This document shows, piece after piece, positions 7,624 through 16,248 of a DNA stretch of 34,745 bases. Made by a program: the position numbers and the translations under genes. Origin of the DNA: Kyrpidia sp. (GTDB taxonomy: Bacteria; Bacillota; Bacilli; Kyrpidiales; Kyrpidiaceae); NCBI GenBank assembly GCA_029960885.1, contig JASBVV010000066.1:1-34745 (forward strand). The letters run 5' to 3'. The stretch's first letter is position 1; every line of letters begins with the position of its first letter. The notes below the pieces were generated by a model that worked only from the letters and a program-made list of their open reading frames with translations, made no database searches and was not told where the DNA came from.

Positions 7624-7812
7624 ATGATAAAATTTTTTGAACCCGGGGATCGCATTTGGCACGTGCGGTATGGGAAGGGCCGCGTCCTTTCATCGTCCGG
7701 CGGAGCGGTGCTGGTCTCCCTCGACAAAGGCGGGACAAAGGCATTCGCCAAAGACGATTGGGCCCTCTGGCCCTGGCCTCCTTGGCGGCGCATCCGGGCG
7801 ACGGCACCGTAG
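7624..7812 (+). CDS. Small SH3-like protein, unknown function
   Basis: A 62-residue reading frame with GGGGGCG about 7 bases before its ATG. The core FFEPGDRIWHVRYGKGRVLS followed by a short beta hairpin and VSLDKGGTKAFAKDDW resembles the SH3/Tudor-like barrel at the C-terminus of PcrA/UvrD helicases and CarD-like proteins (VGDxVxHxxYGxGxV). Those barrels bind RNA polymerase or nucleic acid. Here the barrel stands alone. The last 12 residues are Arg/Pro-rich and not part of the fold. The upstream forespore-type promoter suggests expression in the developing spore. It could instead be a short decayed fragment of a helicase gene, but I see no other helicase motif around it. I do not recognise a named gene. 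Confidence 0.55.
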   Translation: MIKFFEPGDRIWHVRYGKGRVLSSSGGAVLVSLDKGGTKAFAKDDWALWPWPPWRRIRATAP

Positions 7813-7976
7813 CCGGCCGGCAGGGCGGACTCGCCGGCTGCCCCTCCGCCGCCTCCGAGACCCGCCCCCGTCCGGGGCGCGGGGCCGCCTTTCTCGGAAT
7901 CCGCATTCCGCGTTTCCGTTTGATTGTCTCGCCCATCCCCCGTGAGCCGGGTCCCATTCCGCGGCGATCGGCACGT

Positions 7977-8879
7977 TCAACCTTCCCCGGTGCCCGTCTC
8001 CCGCGGACCGGCTTCACTGTATGTCTCCGCGTCCTCATCGCCTTCACCCGGCCCATTGTCGAGGTCCCGCAGTTCATCCAGGGAATCCAGGGATTCCGCC
8101 CCGAGCGTGGAGCGCACCAACGGATGCTCCCTGTTCAGGCGCACCGCCGTGGTGGGAAAATCCGGATTGTTCGGGTTGGGCACTTTATATACGTCGAGAA
8201 TCCCTTCGTTCTTCGCGGCGTTGAGAATATCCTCGAATCCGAAACGGTACGGGTAGCGGCGGGTCAGTTCCCGCTGCAACAGGCCGAATCCCACAAAAGG
8301 CAGTCGTTGCTGCATACCGGCCAACACGTGGATCACCTGCTCGAGGTCTCCATCGGACACCTGGGGGCCGGTCTCCCGGAACCGGTCCCGGGCGATCTCC
8401 TCCCGATGATCCAAGGCGGTGAACGTCTCCGCCCAATCCCGGAGAATCCGGTGGGTATAACTTTGAAACCCGCAAAGATGAATGTGTTTGCCGTGTTGGG
8501 TCAACCGCCGGAAAATCGGTACCCAACTGAGATCCCCACCGACAAACAGATGGTCGGTCACGTGCGGGTACGTATGGATGGTTTCCAATACATCCAGGGA
8601 CAACTCCAGGGTGATCGCGTCGCGGTGCAATTCCCCGGCCTCCCGGACGGCCACGTGGCGCGGTTGAATCCCCACCTGCAGAAGCCGCGTCTGCAGGCCG
8701 TAGTCGCCCCGGTCAAAATCTCCGTAAGCCACGGTTCCGCACCAATGGCCCTGGAGGCTGCAAATCTCTTTGATCACCCTGGACAATTGATCAAAATCCA
8801 GTTCCTTTCCGACGCCCCGGTGAACGATGTCACCCAATTGTTCCCAGTGGACCCAAGCCAGAATATTTCGTTCCACCAT
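7977..8879 (-). CDS. NYN domain protein (LabA/DUF88 type) with C-terminal winged-helix-like region
   Basis: NYN domains are PIN-like, metal-dependent ribonuclease folds. The N-terminal half shows the family pattern: NILAWVHWEQL, then ITLELSLDVLET, then HLFVGGDLSWVPIFRRLTQHGK, the counterpart of LVSGDSDFxPLxxxLxxxGK. The catalytic set looks altered: the first-strand Asp (usual DxxN) reads as HWEQ, and the SGDSDF motif reads GGDLSW, keeping only the first Asp. The part FGLLQRELTRRYPYRFGFED with the following 40 residues resembles a LOTUS/OST-HTH winged helix. The tail (last 45 residues) is acidic and probably disordered. The start is uncertain: ATG 8879, ATG 8891 and GTG 8876 all lie near AGGGG boxes; the frame extends to 8942 but would then overlap the upstream gene. 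It lies about 26 bases after the nitronate monooxygenase gene, so the two are probably one operon. Confidence 0.78.
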   Translation of the reverse strand: MVERNILAWVHWEQLGDIVHRGVGKELDFDQLSRVIKEICSLQGHWCGTVAYGDFDRGDYGLQTRLLQVGIQPRHVAVREAGELHRDAITLELSLDVLETIHTYPHVTDHLFVGGDLSWVPIFRRLTQHGKHIHLCGFQSYTHRILRDWAETFTALDHREEIARDRFRETGPQVSDGDLEQVIHVLAGMQQRLPFVGFGLLQRELTRRYPYRFGFEDILNAAKNEGILDVYKVPNPNNPDFPTTAVRLNREHPLVRSTLGAESLDSLDELRDLDNGPGEGDEDAETYSEAGPRETGTGEG

Positions 8880-8905
8880 GATCCCCTCCATTACATCGTA
8901 TCCCC

Positions 8906-9943
8906 TCATATGCGATACACGTCGGCGCCCGTCCGGATCCATTCCGCCAGGACCGGGCCTCTTTGCAGGGCGCGGGCGGCTTCCGCCGCCAACTCCCGAA
9001 CCACTTCGCCCGCCGGGCGGACCTCTCGAATCAATCCGGTTCCCTGTCCGGCGTTCATATATCCCTCATCGATCTTCCCTTCGATGGCCGCCACGCGATT
9101 GTTCCGTCCCACGATGAATGGAAGCAATTCTTCCATTGATGGTCGGTGTTTTTCCAATTCGAGGATTTTCTCAGAAAACGGATTCCGCAACACCCGGGTC
9201 ACTCTGCCCTGGCTGCGTTCGATGACCACCGTGGACTCGTCGCCGGATTCGACCAACCTTCGCTTGTAGGCCGGGTGGGCTTCGCATTCTTCCGTGGCCA
9301 CGAACAGCGTGCCGACCTGAACCCCGTCGGCTCCGAGCATCAGTGCCGCGGCCACCTGTTCTCCCGAGGCGATGCCGCCCGCCGCCGCCACGGGCACATC
9401 GTGCCCGTCACTCCGCAGCGCGCGAACCACCTGGGGCACCAAGGCCATCGTGGTCAATTCCGCCGGACCGTTGTGGCCTCCGGCTTCGAACCCTTCGCAG
9501 ATGATCACGTCCGCCCCGGCCTCGGCCGCTTTCCGGGCTTGGCCCACCGTGGAGGTCAGGACCAATACCCGAAGCCCCGCCTCTTTGAATCGGGGAATGA
9601 GAGGCCGCGGATTGCCCGCCGAAAGACTGACCGCCGCCAACCGGTGGCGATGTTTCATGATGACGTCAAAGTATGGGGTGTTGTCTTTTCGTTCGCTGAT
9701 GGGGATGTTTACGCCGAACGGGCGCGATGTCAACGAAGCCGCTAGATCGATCTCCCCGGCAAACTGCTCCGGACTGCGCCCGGCCGATCCCACCTGGCCG
9801 AATCCCCCGGCCTCGGAAATCGCCGCCGCCAAGCGACCGTTTCCTACGTGGGCCAATCCGCCCTCGATGATGGGATATCGTATACCCAACACCCGGCACA
9901 ATCGAAAACCCGCCTTCAACTCCTCATTCACCACATCCGGCAT
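8906..9943 (-). CDS. Nitronate monooxygenase / FabK-like FMN enzyme
   Basis: A 345-residue FMN-dependent TIM barrel of the 2-nitropropane dioxygenase family. Members oxidise alkyl nitronates or, as FabK, reduce enoyl-ACP. The barrel starts with RVLGIRYPIIEGGLAHVGNG (17-36). CEGFEAGGHNG (149-159) holds the conserved His157 near the flavin. AAAGGIASGEQVAAALMLGA (187-206) followed by DGVQVGTLF is the FMN phosphate loop. ATG 9943 is preferred over the longer frame to 9985 because GAGGTGA lies about 6 bases upstream. The sequence alone does not separate nitronate oxidation from fatty-acid synthesis. Being paired with an NYN gene rather than fab genes makes a FabK role less likely. A TATAAT -10 lies about 50 bases upstream. 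Confidence 0.9.
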   Translation of the reverse strand: MPDVVNEELKAGFRLCRVLGIRYPIIEGGLAHVGNGRLAAAISEAGGFGQVGSAGRSPEQFAGEIDLAASLTSRPFGVNIPISERKDNTPYFDVIMKHRHRLAAVSLSAGNPRPLIPRFKEAGLRVLVLTSTVGQARKAAEAGADVIICEGFEAGGHNGPAELTTMALVPQVVRALRSDGHDVPVAAAGGIASGEQVAAALMLGADGVQVGTLFVATEECEAHPAYKRRLVESGDESTVVIERSQGRVTRVLRNPFSEKILELEKHRPSMEELLPFIVGRNNRVAAIEGKIDEGYMNAGQGTGLIREVRPAGEVVRELAAEAARALQRGPVLAEWIRTGADVYRI

Positions 9944-9991
9944 ATCGCTCACCTCATTTGGATACGGACATATCACCACACTCAATGTATC

Positions 9992-9997
9992 ATTATA
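9992..9997 (-). promoter_or_regulatory. -10 element before the nitronate monooxygenase gene
   Basis: TATAAT on the minus strand in the 78-base gap between the patatin and monooxygenase genes. The -35 region is poor. The gap is long enough to make the monooxygenase-NYN pair a separate transcription unit from the flippase-patatin pair. Confidence 0.4.
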
Positions 9998-10021
9998 TGC
10001 GCCGAATGGGAAGAATATGCA

Positions 10022-10936
10022 TTATTTTGACGCCCATTGTTCCAACGCCCGGAGGGTCCAATCGTACGCCGCGTCGGCGATCTCCCCCAGACGGTCGAAA
10101 TCGGTGAGCGCGATGGGCGGGATCTCCGGGTGCATCACCCGGTCGGCCCGGGCGTTCGCCTCCCGGCTTTGATGGGCGAGCGCCACATTGACCGATCGGA
10201 ACAGGATGGGCAAAAGCCCCGGGAATTGCCGTTGGCTCCGCCATCCCCAGGGGCTGACCAGGTCCACCGATACGGTGAACGGAGCGCCGAGCGCCATCAA
10301 GGGAGCCACCGGGCAGTTGTCCACGACGCCTCCGTCCACAAACATGCGATCCCGCCAGGCCACGGGCCGGAAGACGATGGGGACGGCGCAACTCGCCAGC
10401 AGTGCCGTCGCTGCCGGGATGTCGTCGATGAGTTCCCACGGCGGGCCCGGGGGAGCCGCCGGTGAATCCCGGCCGGACGCCGAGGTCGACCCGGCCGGGG
10501 CCTCCAGGGGCCGGGAGGCGAAGATCACCTCCCGACCGCTCGCCAAATCCACGGCGGTCAGGGCCACGGGCCGGGGCAGATCGCGCACCTGGCGACCGCC
10601 GATCAGTGATTCGAGCCATCGCTCCAAGCGGGAGGCGCGAACCAGCCCCAGCCACTCGCCGCGCCGGTTCATCAGCCATCGCCGGGCCGCCGCCCGCCAA
10701 TCGATGTCAAAATGGCTTCGTTTCAGGCGGGCCAACAGTTTCCGCAGGTCCCGACCGTCGCAGCCGGCCGCCCACAATCCGGCGACCAATGCGCCTCCCG
10801 AGGTTCCGGACATATGGGTGACGGAAATCCCGGCGTCCTCGAAGGCTCGCACCACCCCCACGTGGGCCGCCGAAGCCGAAGCTCCGCCGGAAAGGGCCAA
10901 ACCCACAGGTCCCACGCGATTCACCCGCCTTGTCAT
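10022..10936 (-). CDS. Patatin-like phospholipase
   Basis: A 304-residue serine lipid hydrolase with the Ser-Asp dyad of the patatin family. The nucleophile elbow is GTSGG with Ser46, and the second catalytic residue is Asp201 in VDGGVVDNCPV. The oxyanion loop, normally GGGxRG, reads SGGASASAAHVG, so the basic residue is missing. A Pro/Ser-rich insert lies at about 145-168. No signal peptide or membrane segment, so it acts in the cytoplasm or on the inner face of the membrane. The ATG overlaps the stop of the upstream flippase gene as ATGA (10936-10933), with GGGAGG just before it. This fixes the start and indicates translational coupling. The pairing suggests that the two act on the same lipid. 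Close kin are the bacterial RssA/YchK-type proteins, whose substrates are mostly unknown. Confidence 0.92.
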   Translation of the reverse strand: MTRRVNRVGPVGLALSGGASASAAHVGVVRAFEDAGISVTHMSGTSGGALVAGLWAAGCDGRDLRKLLARLKRSHFDIDWRAAARRWLMNRRGEWLGLVRASRLERWLESLIGGRQVRDLPRPVALTAVDLASGREVIFASRPLEAPAGSTSASGRDSPAAPPGPPWELIDDIPAATALLASCAVPIVFRPVAWRDRMFVDGGVVDNCPVAPLMALGAPFTVSVDLVSPWGWRSQRQFPGLLPILFRSVNVALAHQSREANARADRVMHPEIPPIALTDFDRLGEIADAAYDWTLRALEQWASK

Positions 10937-12231
10937 TGGCCTCCCGCCCCGCGATATTCCCCGGGTCGGGGGTCGGGGGAGCCGCGGGGGCGCCGAATCA
11001 TCGCCAGGAGGCCCAACGGGATGGGCAGCCAAAATGTGATGCCCCGATAGGCCAGGGTCAGCGCCCAAGCTTGGGCCCAGGGTACGCCGAGCCAGTGGTA
11101 CAGCGCGGCCATCGAGACCTCAAAGATCCCGAGAGAAAAGGGCAGGGCCGACAGGTTGACCAGCAGCACCACCAATCCATAACCGGCGATCAAGTGGTGC
11201 CAGGGCAGCGAAATGTGCAGCGCCGACATGAGGGCGGCCAGAGTCCCGATCCGGAACACGTACAGTAACAGGTTTTCGATGAGGGCCACGCTCCACAACC
11301 CGGGATGGGTGCGGATCCGTGCCCAGGTGGCCTCAAACGCCTGGAACCGCTCCTCTTCGTCCCATATCCGCCCTGGACCGTGCGACGGGGCGGCCGCGGA
11401 CCGGACAACGGTCCCGCCATCGCCCGCGGTTGGCCGTCCGTCCCCGCAGGCCGGATCCTCTCTTGCCGCCCGGTTGTCCTCTTCGGTCGGCCCGGCCGTG
11501 GCGCCCGGCGACGGCCACGAGCCTCCGATCGGCGCCGGTCGCTTGTCCGTCCTTTTCTTCTTCCGGGCGCGCCAACGTTTCCACCAGGCCGGCTCACGGG
11601 CCTTCCACCATCGGAGCAGAACGCCGATCCAATGGACAACTTTGCGGACCACCCGCCGGCGGACGGGAGTCCACAAGAATCCGACCCCCAGGCCCATTCC
11701 GGCCGCCGCCGCCCAGCGTCCGACGAGCAGAGTCCGGTGGATGGAGGGGGGGAGGGGGATGTCAAACAGGGATAACAACATCACCGAGAGCGCCACGATG
11801 AGCAAGGTCGCCACAAGCCCCAGGGAGGTGAACAATCCCATCATCCACAGGGTGCTCGCCCAGGTGATCCCCCAGCGGGATCCGGACAAAGCGAGCACGG
11901 CGATGGTGCTGGTCCCGGCGGTGGGGAGGAGCCGGTCCACCACTCCGGCGATCAGCAACAGCCGGAACAGCGCCGCGCCCGGCACGGGGGTCCCCGCCGC
12001 GCGGTACAGCCTTCCCACCAAATCCCAGTAGATGGTGAGAAACGCCGCTTCGCACAACACCGCCGATACCGTGCCCACGGGCGAGGCGTGCGACATGACC
12101 CTCATGATGCGCGTCAATTCATCGCGGTAAAACCAGAGGGCCAGAGCGACGCCGAGGCCGAGCGCCCCCAGCCAAATCCACAGCAGCGCCCGGTTGGTCG
12201 CCCCCGCACCCCGGGACAGGTGATCGGGCAC
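10933..12231 (-). CDS. UPF0104/YbhN-type membrane protein (lysylphosphatidylglycerol-synthase TM-like flippase)
   Basis: A 432-residue polytopic membrane protein resembling the flippase domain of MprF and the YbhN/AglD family. The first helix is about 15-35, and several more follow up to about 205. RLLLIAGVVDRLLPTAGTSTIAV is the family's conserved loop, with G-x-TS in place of the more usual GGxG. Between about 210 and 300 lies a long, charged, low-complexity cytoplasmic loop (Arg/Lys then Pro/Gly/Asp), much longer than usual. The last helices carry LIAGYGLVVLLVNLSALPFS and the LGIFEVSMAALYHWLGVP pattern. Start GTG 12231 has AGGAGGAGG 8 bases upstream. It overlaps the patatin gene by 4 bases. 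The lipid it moves is unknown. No synthase domain is attached, so it is not a full MprF. Confidence 0.85.
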   Translation of the reverse strand: MPDHLSRGAGATNRALLWIWLGALGLGVALALWFYRDELTRIMRVMSHASPVGTVSAVLCEAAFLTIYWDLVGRLYRAAGTPVPGAALFRLLLIAGVVDRLLPTAGTSTIAVLALSGSRWGITWASTLWMMGLFTSLGLVATLLIVALSVMLLSLFDIPLPPSIHRTLLVGRWAAAAGMGLGVGFLWTPVRRRVVRKVVHWIGVLLRWWKAREPAWWKRWRARKKKRTDKRPAPIGGSWPSPGATAGPTEEDNRAAREDPACGDGRPTAGDGGTVVRSAAAPSHGPGRIWDEEERFQAFEATWARIRTHPGLWSVALIENLLLYVFRIGTLAALMSALHISLPWHHLIAGYGLVVLLVNLSALPFSLGIFEVSMAALYHWLGVPWAQAWALTLAYRGITFWLPIPLGLLAMIRRPRGSPDPRPGEYRGAGGQ

Positions 12232-12315
12232 AGGGCCATCCTCCTCCTGAGAGGCAGGGATCGATGCTCCCCCTGCTGAACCTTAGTATGACATATTTTG
12301 ATGGAGGGGGAGGCA

Positions 12316-15300
12316 ATGAAAACGCGGAACATGCGCTGGGTCGCATGGCTGCTGGTGTGGATGCTCGCGCTCACCGCACTGCCCGTCGCAGCTTTGGCGG
12401 ACGGCTGGTCTCTCGCGGCCAATCTGCCCACCAACCGCGATGCGGCCCTGACGACCAATTCGAAATTAATGGATTTAACCGTCACGTTCAACAATGTGGT
12501 GGACATCAAATGTCTCGTACAAGCCGAAGGATCCCAGGCGGTCAACACGTATGAGAATCCCCAGGTGCAAGGGAACCAGGCGATCTTTTCCGGCGTGGTG
12601 TTGAGCCCGGGAATCAATCAGATCTCTTTTCTCGGAACGTCCGGGTCCCTCTTGGTGCAATCGGCAACGTATTATGTCGAGTTTTTGAATAATCCGCGCA
12701 TCAGCAACGTGCAGGTCCAGGGGACCAACATCGACGCCGATTCGACGGTGGCGGTCAAGTCCGGCCCGGCGAGCTTGCAATACGACACGGAGAACGCCAC
12801 CCAGAGCAGTGTCAACGGGATGAATGTCATCGGGGCGCAGGTGGGGACGAAACAAACCTGGACCACCTCGCTCAAACTGACCCCCGGAGAGACGCCGTTG
12901 AACATTGTCGCGTCGAATCCTCAGCGTTCGGTGGCTGTGCAAAAATCGGCGGTTCTGCTCGATTCCGCCACCGGCTCCGCTCCGTTCGGAGTGTTTCTCA
13001 CCGGCGGCAACGGAGGGAGCACCCATCTGTGGGCGGGGCAAAAGGTGCAGATCACCGGCCCCCAGCCCTTGACCGTCGCGGGCCAACTGGCGACGCCGCA
13101 GTTGTCCGGCACGACCGCGCCGACGGTGGAGGTGTCCCTGGATAACGGGGCCTTCATCCCGGTCGATTCCCTGTCCCAGGCTTCCGGTTCGATCAAAGAT
13201 GTGACCCAGTGGGGCGTGCCGAATACGCTGCAGGTGTGGAACTGGAGCCTCGCGCTGCCCGCCCTGGACACGACGAAACCGGACCATGCGCTCTTGGTGA
13301 GGGTCACCGTAAACGGGACGGCGAACCAAAGCCCGGTCGGCTATTTTCCTTTTACTTATCTGGACACCACCCAGCCCTACTGGAGCAATCCCGCACAATT
13401 GTTCAGTGTGAACTGGTCCGGGAGCACCGCCCAGGCCGGCCAATCCATCGCGGTGACCGAGCCGTGGACCGTCTCCCAGGCTCCGGTGGATCTCGCCCTG
13501 ACACTCAACAATTTTCAGGGCACGCCGGATTTTAGCCAGATCAAGATCCGGGCGCAGGATGGCCAAGGCCGCGTGATCGCGGACAACGTCCAGGCCAAGG
13601 TGGGCACTCTGAGCGGCCAGCCCAACACCGCGGTGATGGAATTCGGTCCCGGCGTCCTGCCGTCCGGAGACTACAACCTCGTCATTTCTATTCCAAATAT
13701 CACCATGCAGCCCTTCGTGCTGCACACGGTGGTGCAACTGTCCCCGATGCTCAAGGTGGCCGTGCAGCAGAACGGCACGCCGCTCAGTGACGGCCAGGTG
13801 GTCGGCACCGGCGACCCGGTGTCGGTGACCGTGCAGCCGATCAATTTCAGCCAGTTCCCGACCGTCTCCGGTGCGGTGAACGGCCTGAGCCTCACGCTGA
13901 CCTCGTCGAACGGTCAGTATCAGGGCAGCAATATTCAACTCAGCGAAGGGGCAAACACGTTCACCTTCACCGCCGAGGATCCGGTGACCCGCGTGAAAGT
14001 GACGTCCACGGTCACGATTTACAAAGCGATCCCGTCCAACCTGTCCATTCCGTTGTTCCAGGCCATTTCGCCCGCGGACGGCCAGGTGTTGCCCTATGAT
14101 GCCAGCACCAGGACGTACAGCACGTCCTCTCAGCGGGTGGATTTGGAACTGAAAGTGGGACCGGTGGGGACGGCCGCCAACAATATCAATCGAATCGACC
14201 TGTTTGAAAACGGCGCGCTGCTGACCACCGTGTCCGTAAACAGCCCGAGCCAAAACCAGGACCAGTACACCACCACGTCCATAAACGGAATCACTTGGTA
14301 CTACCAGCCTGCGTACATCAGGGAAATCTCTGTGGACGGGAACAACATCATGTATCTGCACCTGTCCGGCCGGGACCCCAACAATGGAGCGAACTGGGTG
14401 GGCATCGCCATGCCGGCCAACCAGACCACCAGTTTCAAGGTGACGGCGTACTCCGTTTCCCCGGACGGCAAGGCCATCGGTCAGCAGGTGACCCAGACCC
14501 TGCTGGTGGCCAACCAACTCAAGCCGTATCAGGTGTATATCTACCAGGCCGGGGACCTCAAACCGGTGGATCTGGCTCAAACCCTCCAAGTAAACCAGAA
14601 TTACCTGGATGTGGTCATCGCCACACCGTCGGCGGCCGATGCCGTGACCGTCAATCGCCAGCCGGCCGTCCAGTGGAAAGACCTGCCGTCCGGGGTGGAC
14701 AGCAGTCAGTGGTACTACGGGGTGGAATTGCAAAACCTGAAAGCCGGGGCGAACAAAATCCCGTTCACCGTCCAGTCCGGAACATCCAAGCAAAGTGGAA
14801 CGCTTCTGGTCAACAACCTGGATCAAGCGCTCACCTACGCCCAGGCCAAAATGTATTTCGGTAAGTCCAGTTCGATCACGGTATTCGATAAGTCGCTCAC
14901 CTTGAAATTCCCGAGCAACACCATGCTGGCTGAGGCAGTGCCCGAGGGGAGCGGCGAACAGCCCAGCACCGGGGCCACCAACGACCGGTATCTCCTCTTC
15001 GGTATTGCCGATCCGGGTACGGGGGCCATCAATCCGAACACCCCGTCCAACGGCAATCCTTTCATGAAGGTGCCCGACCAGTTGCCCCCCGGAGGGTGGG
15101 CGGTGGCAAGCCCGGTTTACTGGATCGACGCGGGGCCCAAGGACATGCCCAATCTGCCGCCGTTCGTGCCGCCCGGAGGGATTGATCCGTTCAACGCCGA
15201 CAAAGGGTTCGCCCAGCGGGGCGGCCCCAGCGGCGGGGCGAACGACTGGATGCAGCCCACCAAAGACGGAACACTGATCCTGTCTTACGATCCGGCGATC

Positions 15301-16248
15301 CGGAACCAGGAAGCCGGCCGATTGACGGTGTTTTACCTGGACTTGAGCGCTTACCAGTACAATGGTGCGACCAGCGCCTGGAGAAATCTGGGGGGCGTGG
15401 TGAATCTGTCGAACCATACGATTTCGGTGCCGTTCCGCCGGTTCGGTTACTATGTCGTGGCGAAAGAAGTGTACTCTTACCAGGATGTGGCCTCCCATTC
15501 CTGGGCGAAAGACTATCTGGAAACGATGTACTCGAAAGGGATCATGACCAACGATCCGGCCTTGGTGGATGCCTTCAACCCGGACGTGTCCATCACCCGG
15601 GGTGAATTCACCACCATGGTGGTGAAGATGCTGGGGCTTCCTCTGAATTACGACGACAATCACCGGCTGTTCATCGACGTGAGCCGGGTACCGGGCGGCC
15701 TGTACGACTACAGGTATATTGAGACCGCCGCCAGGGCGGGGATTGTGCATGGGACCGGGCCGGACATCTTCCGTCCGGGCGATCCGCTGAGCCGGCAGGA
15801 GGCGGCGACGATGATTGCGGCGGCGATGAACCTGAAAATGACCGACGGGGTGTCGGCCAAAGCGGCGTTGAGCCGGATGTACGGCGACGCCAATTCCGTG
15901 GATCTCTACGCCGCACCCGCGGTGCTGGCGGTGAGCCAGAAAAAGATCATGACCCACGCCGATATGTTGCGAAAGCATATCCGCCAAAATGCCATCAGTG
16001 CAGCCGCTAAAAGTGGAAAAGCGGTACCTGCAGGAACGGTGGTTGGTTCTCGGCGTGCTCTCCGCGGCTCTCCACTGTCGCCATTGCCTTTGCGGTGGGC
16101 ACTGCGGCGAATATCGTGGTGCCTCCATTCGGGCCGGCAGCCCGCCAGAAACCGCCCCGCCGCAGCCAGGCATCTCAGACCTGGAACCTGCGGACCACCT
16201 GCAGCAATTCTTCCGCCATGCGGGCCAGAGATTTTGCGGATTCGGTGA
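12316..16248 (+). CDS. Large secreted SLH-domain (S-layer-type) protein with damaged C-terminus
   Basis: About 1310 residues. Start ATG 12316 is chosen because GGAGGGGGAGG (12303-12313) precedes it and a classic signal peptide follows (basic KTRNMR, hydrophobic core, cleavage around ALADG, residue 30). The bulk is a chain of beta-sandwich-like segments rich in Thr, Asn, Gln and Val, as in S-layer and cell surface proteins. SLH repeats begin near residue 1054: [20 protein letters not shown] with [12 protein letters not shown]; then [20 protein letters not shown] with [12 protein letters not shown]; then a third that starts ([20 protein letters not shown]) but stops making sense after KKIMT at residue 1213. 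The missing part would be GxxDGxFxPxxxLTRxx. From there to the stop the frame runs through a chemoreceptor relic and antisense to the neighbouring chemoreceptor. SLH triplets anchor proteins to pyruvylated wall polymers, so anchoring may be weakened. Confidence 0.88.
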   Translation: MKTRNMRWVAWLLVWMLALTALPVAALADGWSLAANLPTNRDAALTTNSKLMDLTVTFNNVVDIKCLVQAEGSQAVNTYENPQVQGNQAIFSGVVLSPGINQISFLGTSGSLLVQSATYYVEFLNNPRISNVQVQGTNIDADSTVAVKSGPASLQYDTENATQSSVNGMNVIGAQVGTKQTWTTSLKLTPGETPLNIVASNPQRSVAVQKSAVLLDSATGSAPFGVFLTGGNGGSTHLWAGQKVQITGPQPLTVAGQLATPQLSGTTAPTVEVSLDNGAFIPVDSLSQASGSIKDVTQWGVPNTLQVWNWSLALPALDTTKPDHALLVRVTVNGTANQSPVGYFPFTYLDTTQPYWSNPAQLFSVNWSGSTAQAGQSIAVTEPWTVSQAPVDLALTLNNFQGTPDFSQIKIRAQDGQGRVIADNVQAKVGTLSGQPNTAVMEFGPGVLPSGDYNLVISIPNITMQPFVLHTVVQLSPMLKVAVQQNGTPLSDGQVVGTGDPVSVTVQPINFSQFPTVSGAVNGLSLTLTSSNGQYQGSNIQLSEGANTFTFTAEDPVTRVKVTSTVTIYKAIPSNLSIPLFQAISPADGQVLPYDASTRTYSTSSQRVDLELKVGPVGTAANNINRIDLFENGALLTTVSVNSPSQNQDQYTTTSINGITWYYQPAYIREISVDGNNIMYLHLSGRDPNNGANWVGIAMPANQTTSFKVTAYSVSPDGKAIGQQVTQTLLVANQLKPYQVYIYQAGDLKPVDLAQTLQVNQNYLDVVIATPSAADAVTVNRQPAVQWKDLPSGVDSSQWYYGVELQNLKAGANKIPFTVQSGTSKQSGTLLVNNLDQALTYAQAKMYFGKSSSITVFDKSLTLKFPSNTMLAEAVPEGSGEQPSTGATNDRYLLFGIADPGTGAINPNTPSNGNPFMKVPDQLPPGGWAVASPVYWIDAGPKDMPNLPPFVPPGGIDPFNADKGFAQRGGPSGGANDWMQPTKDGTLILSYDPAIRNQEAGRLTVFYLDLSAYQYNGATSAWRNLGGVVNLSNHTISVPFRRFGYYVVAKEVYSYQDVASHSWAKDYLETMYSKGIMTNDPALVDAFNPDVSITRGEFTTMVVKMLGLPLNYDDNHRLFIDVSRVPGGLYDYRYIETAARAGIVHGTGPDIFRPGDPLSRQEAATMIAAAMNLKMTDGVSAKAALSRMYGDANSVDLYAAPAVLAVSQKKIMTHADMLRKHIRQNAISAAAKSGKAVPAGTVVGSRRALRGSPLSPLPLRWALRRISWCLHSGRQPARNRPAAARHLRPGTCGPPAAILPPCGPEILRIR
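15958..16133 (+). pseudogene. Relic of a chemoreceptor (MCP) gene: second membrane helix region
   Basis: Conceptual translation in three successive frames aligns with the intact minus-strand chemoreceptor next door. In the SLH frame [18 protein letters not shown] matches [17 protein letters not shown]. One frame over, [19 protein letters not shown] matches [18 protein letters not shown]. In the third frame [21 protein letters not shown] matches [20 protein letters not shown]. The DNA matches too, for example GTGCTCTCC and CCATTCGG in register. The fragment covers the end of the sensor domain, the second membrane helix and the edge of HAMP, with two frameshifts. It lies in the opposite orientation to the intact gene and is fused in frame to the SLH gene. 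The divergence implies an old paralogue, not a fresh inverted copy. Confidence 0.75.

Noticed and set aside
10188-12031. Long plus-strand frames opposite the patatin and flippase genes
   Set aside because: They are antisense shadows, Arg/Pro/Ser-rich and without motifs or ribosome binding sites, whereas the minus strand has two coupled, recognisable genes.
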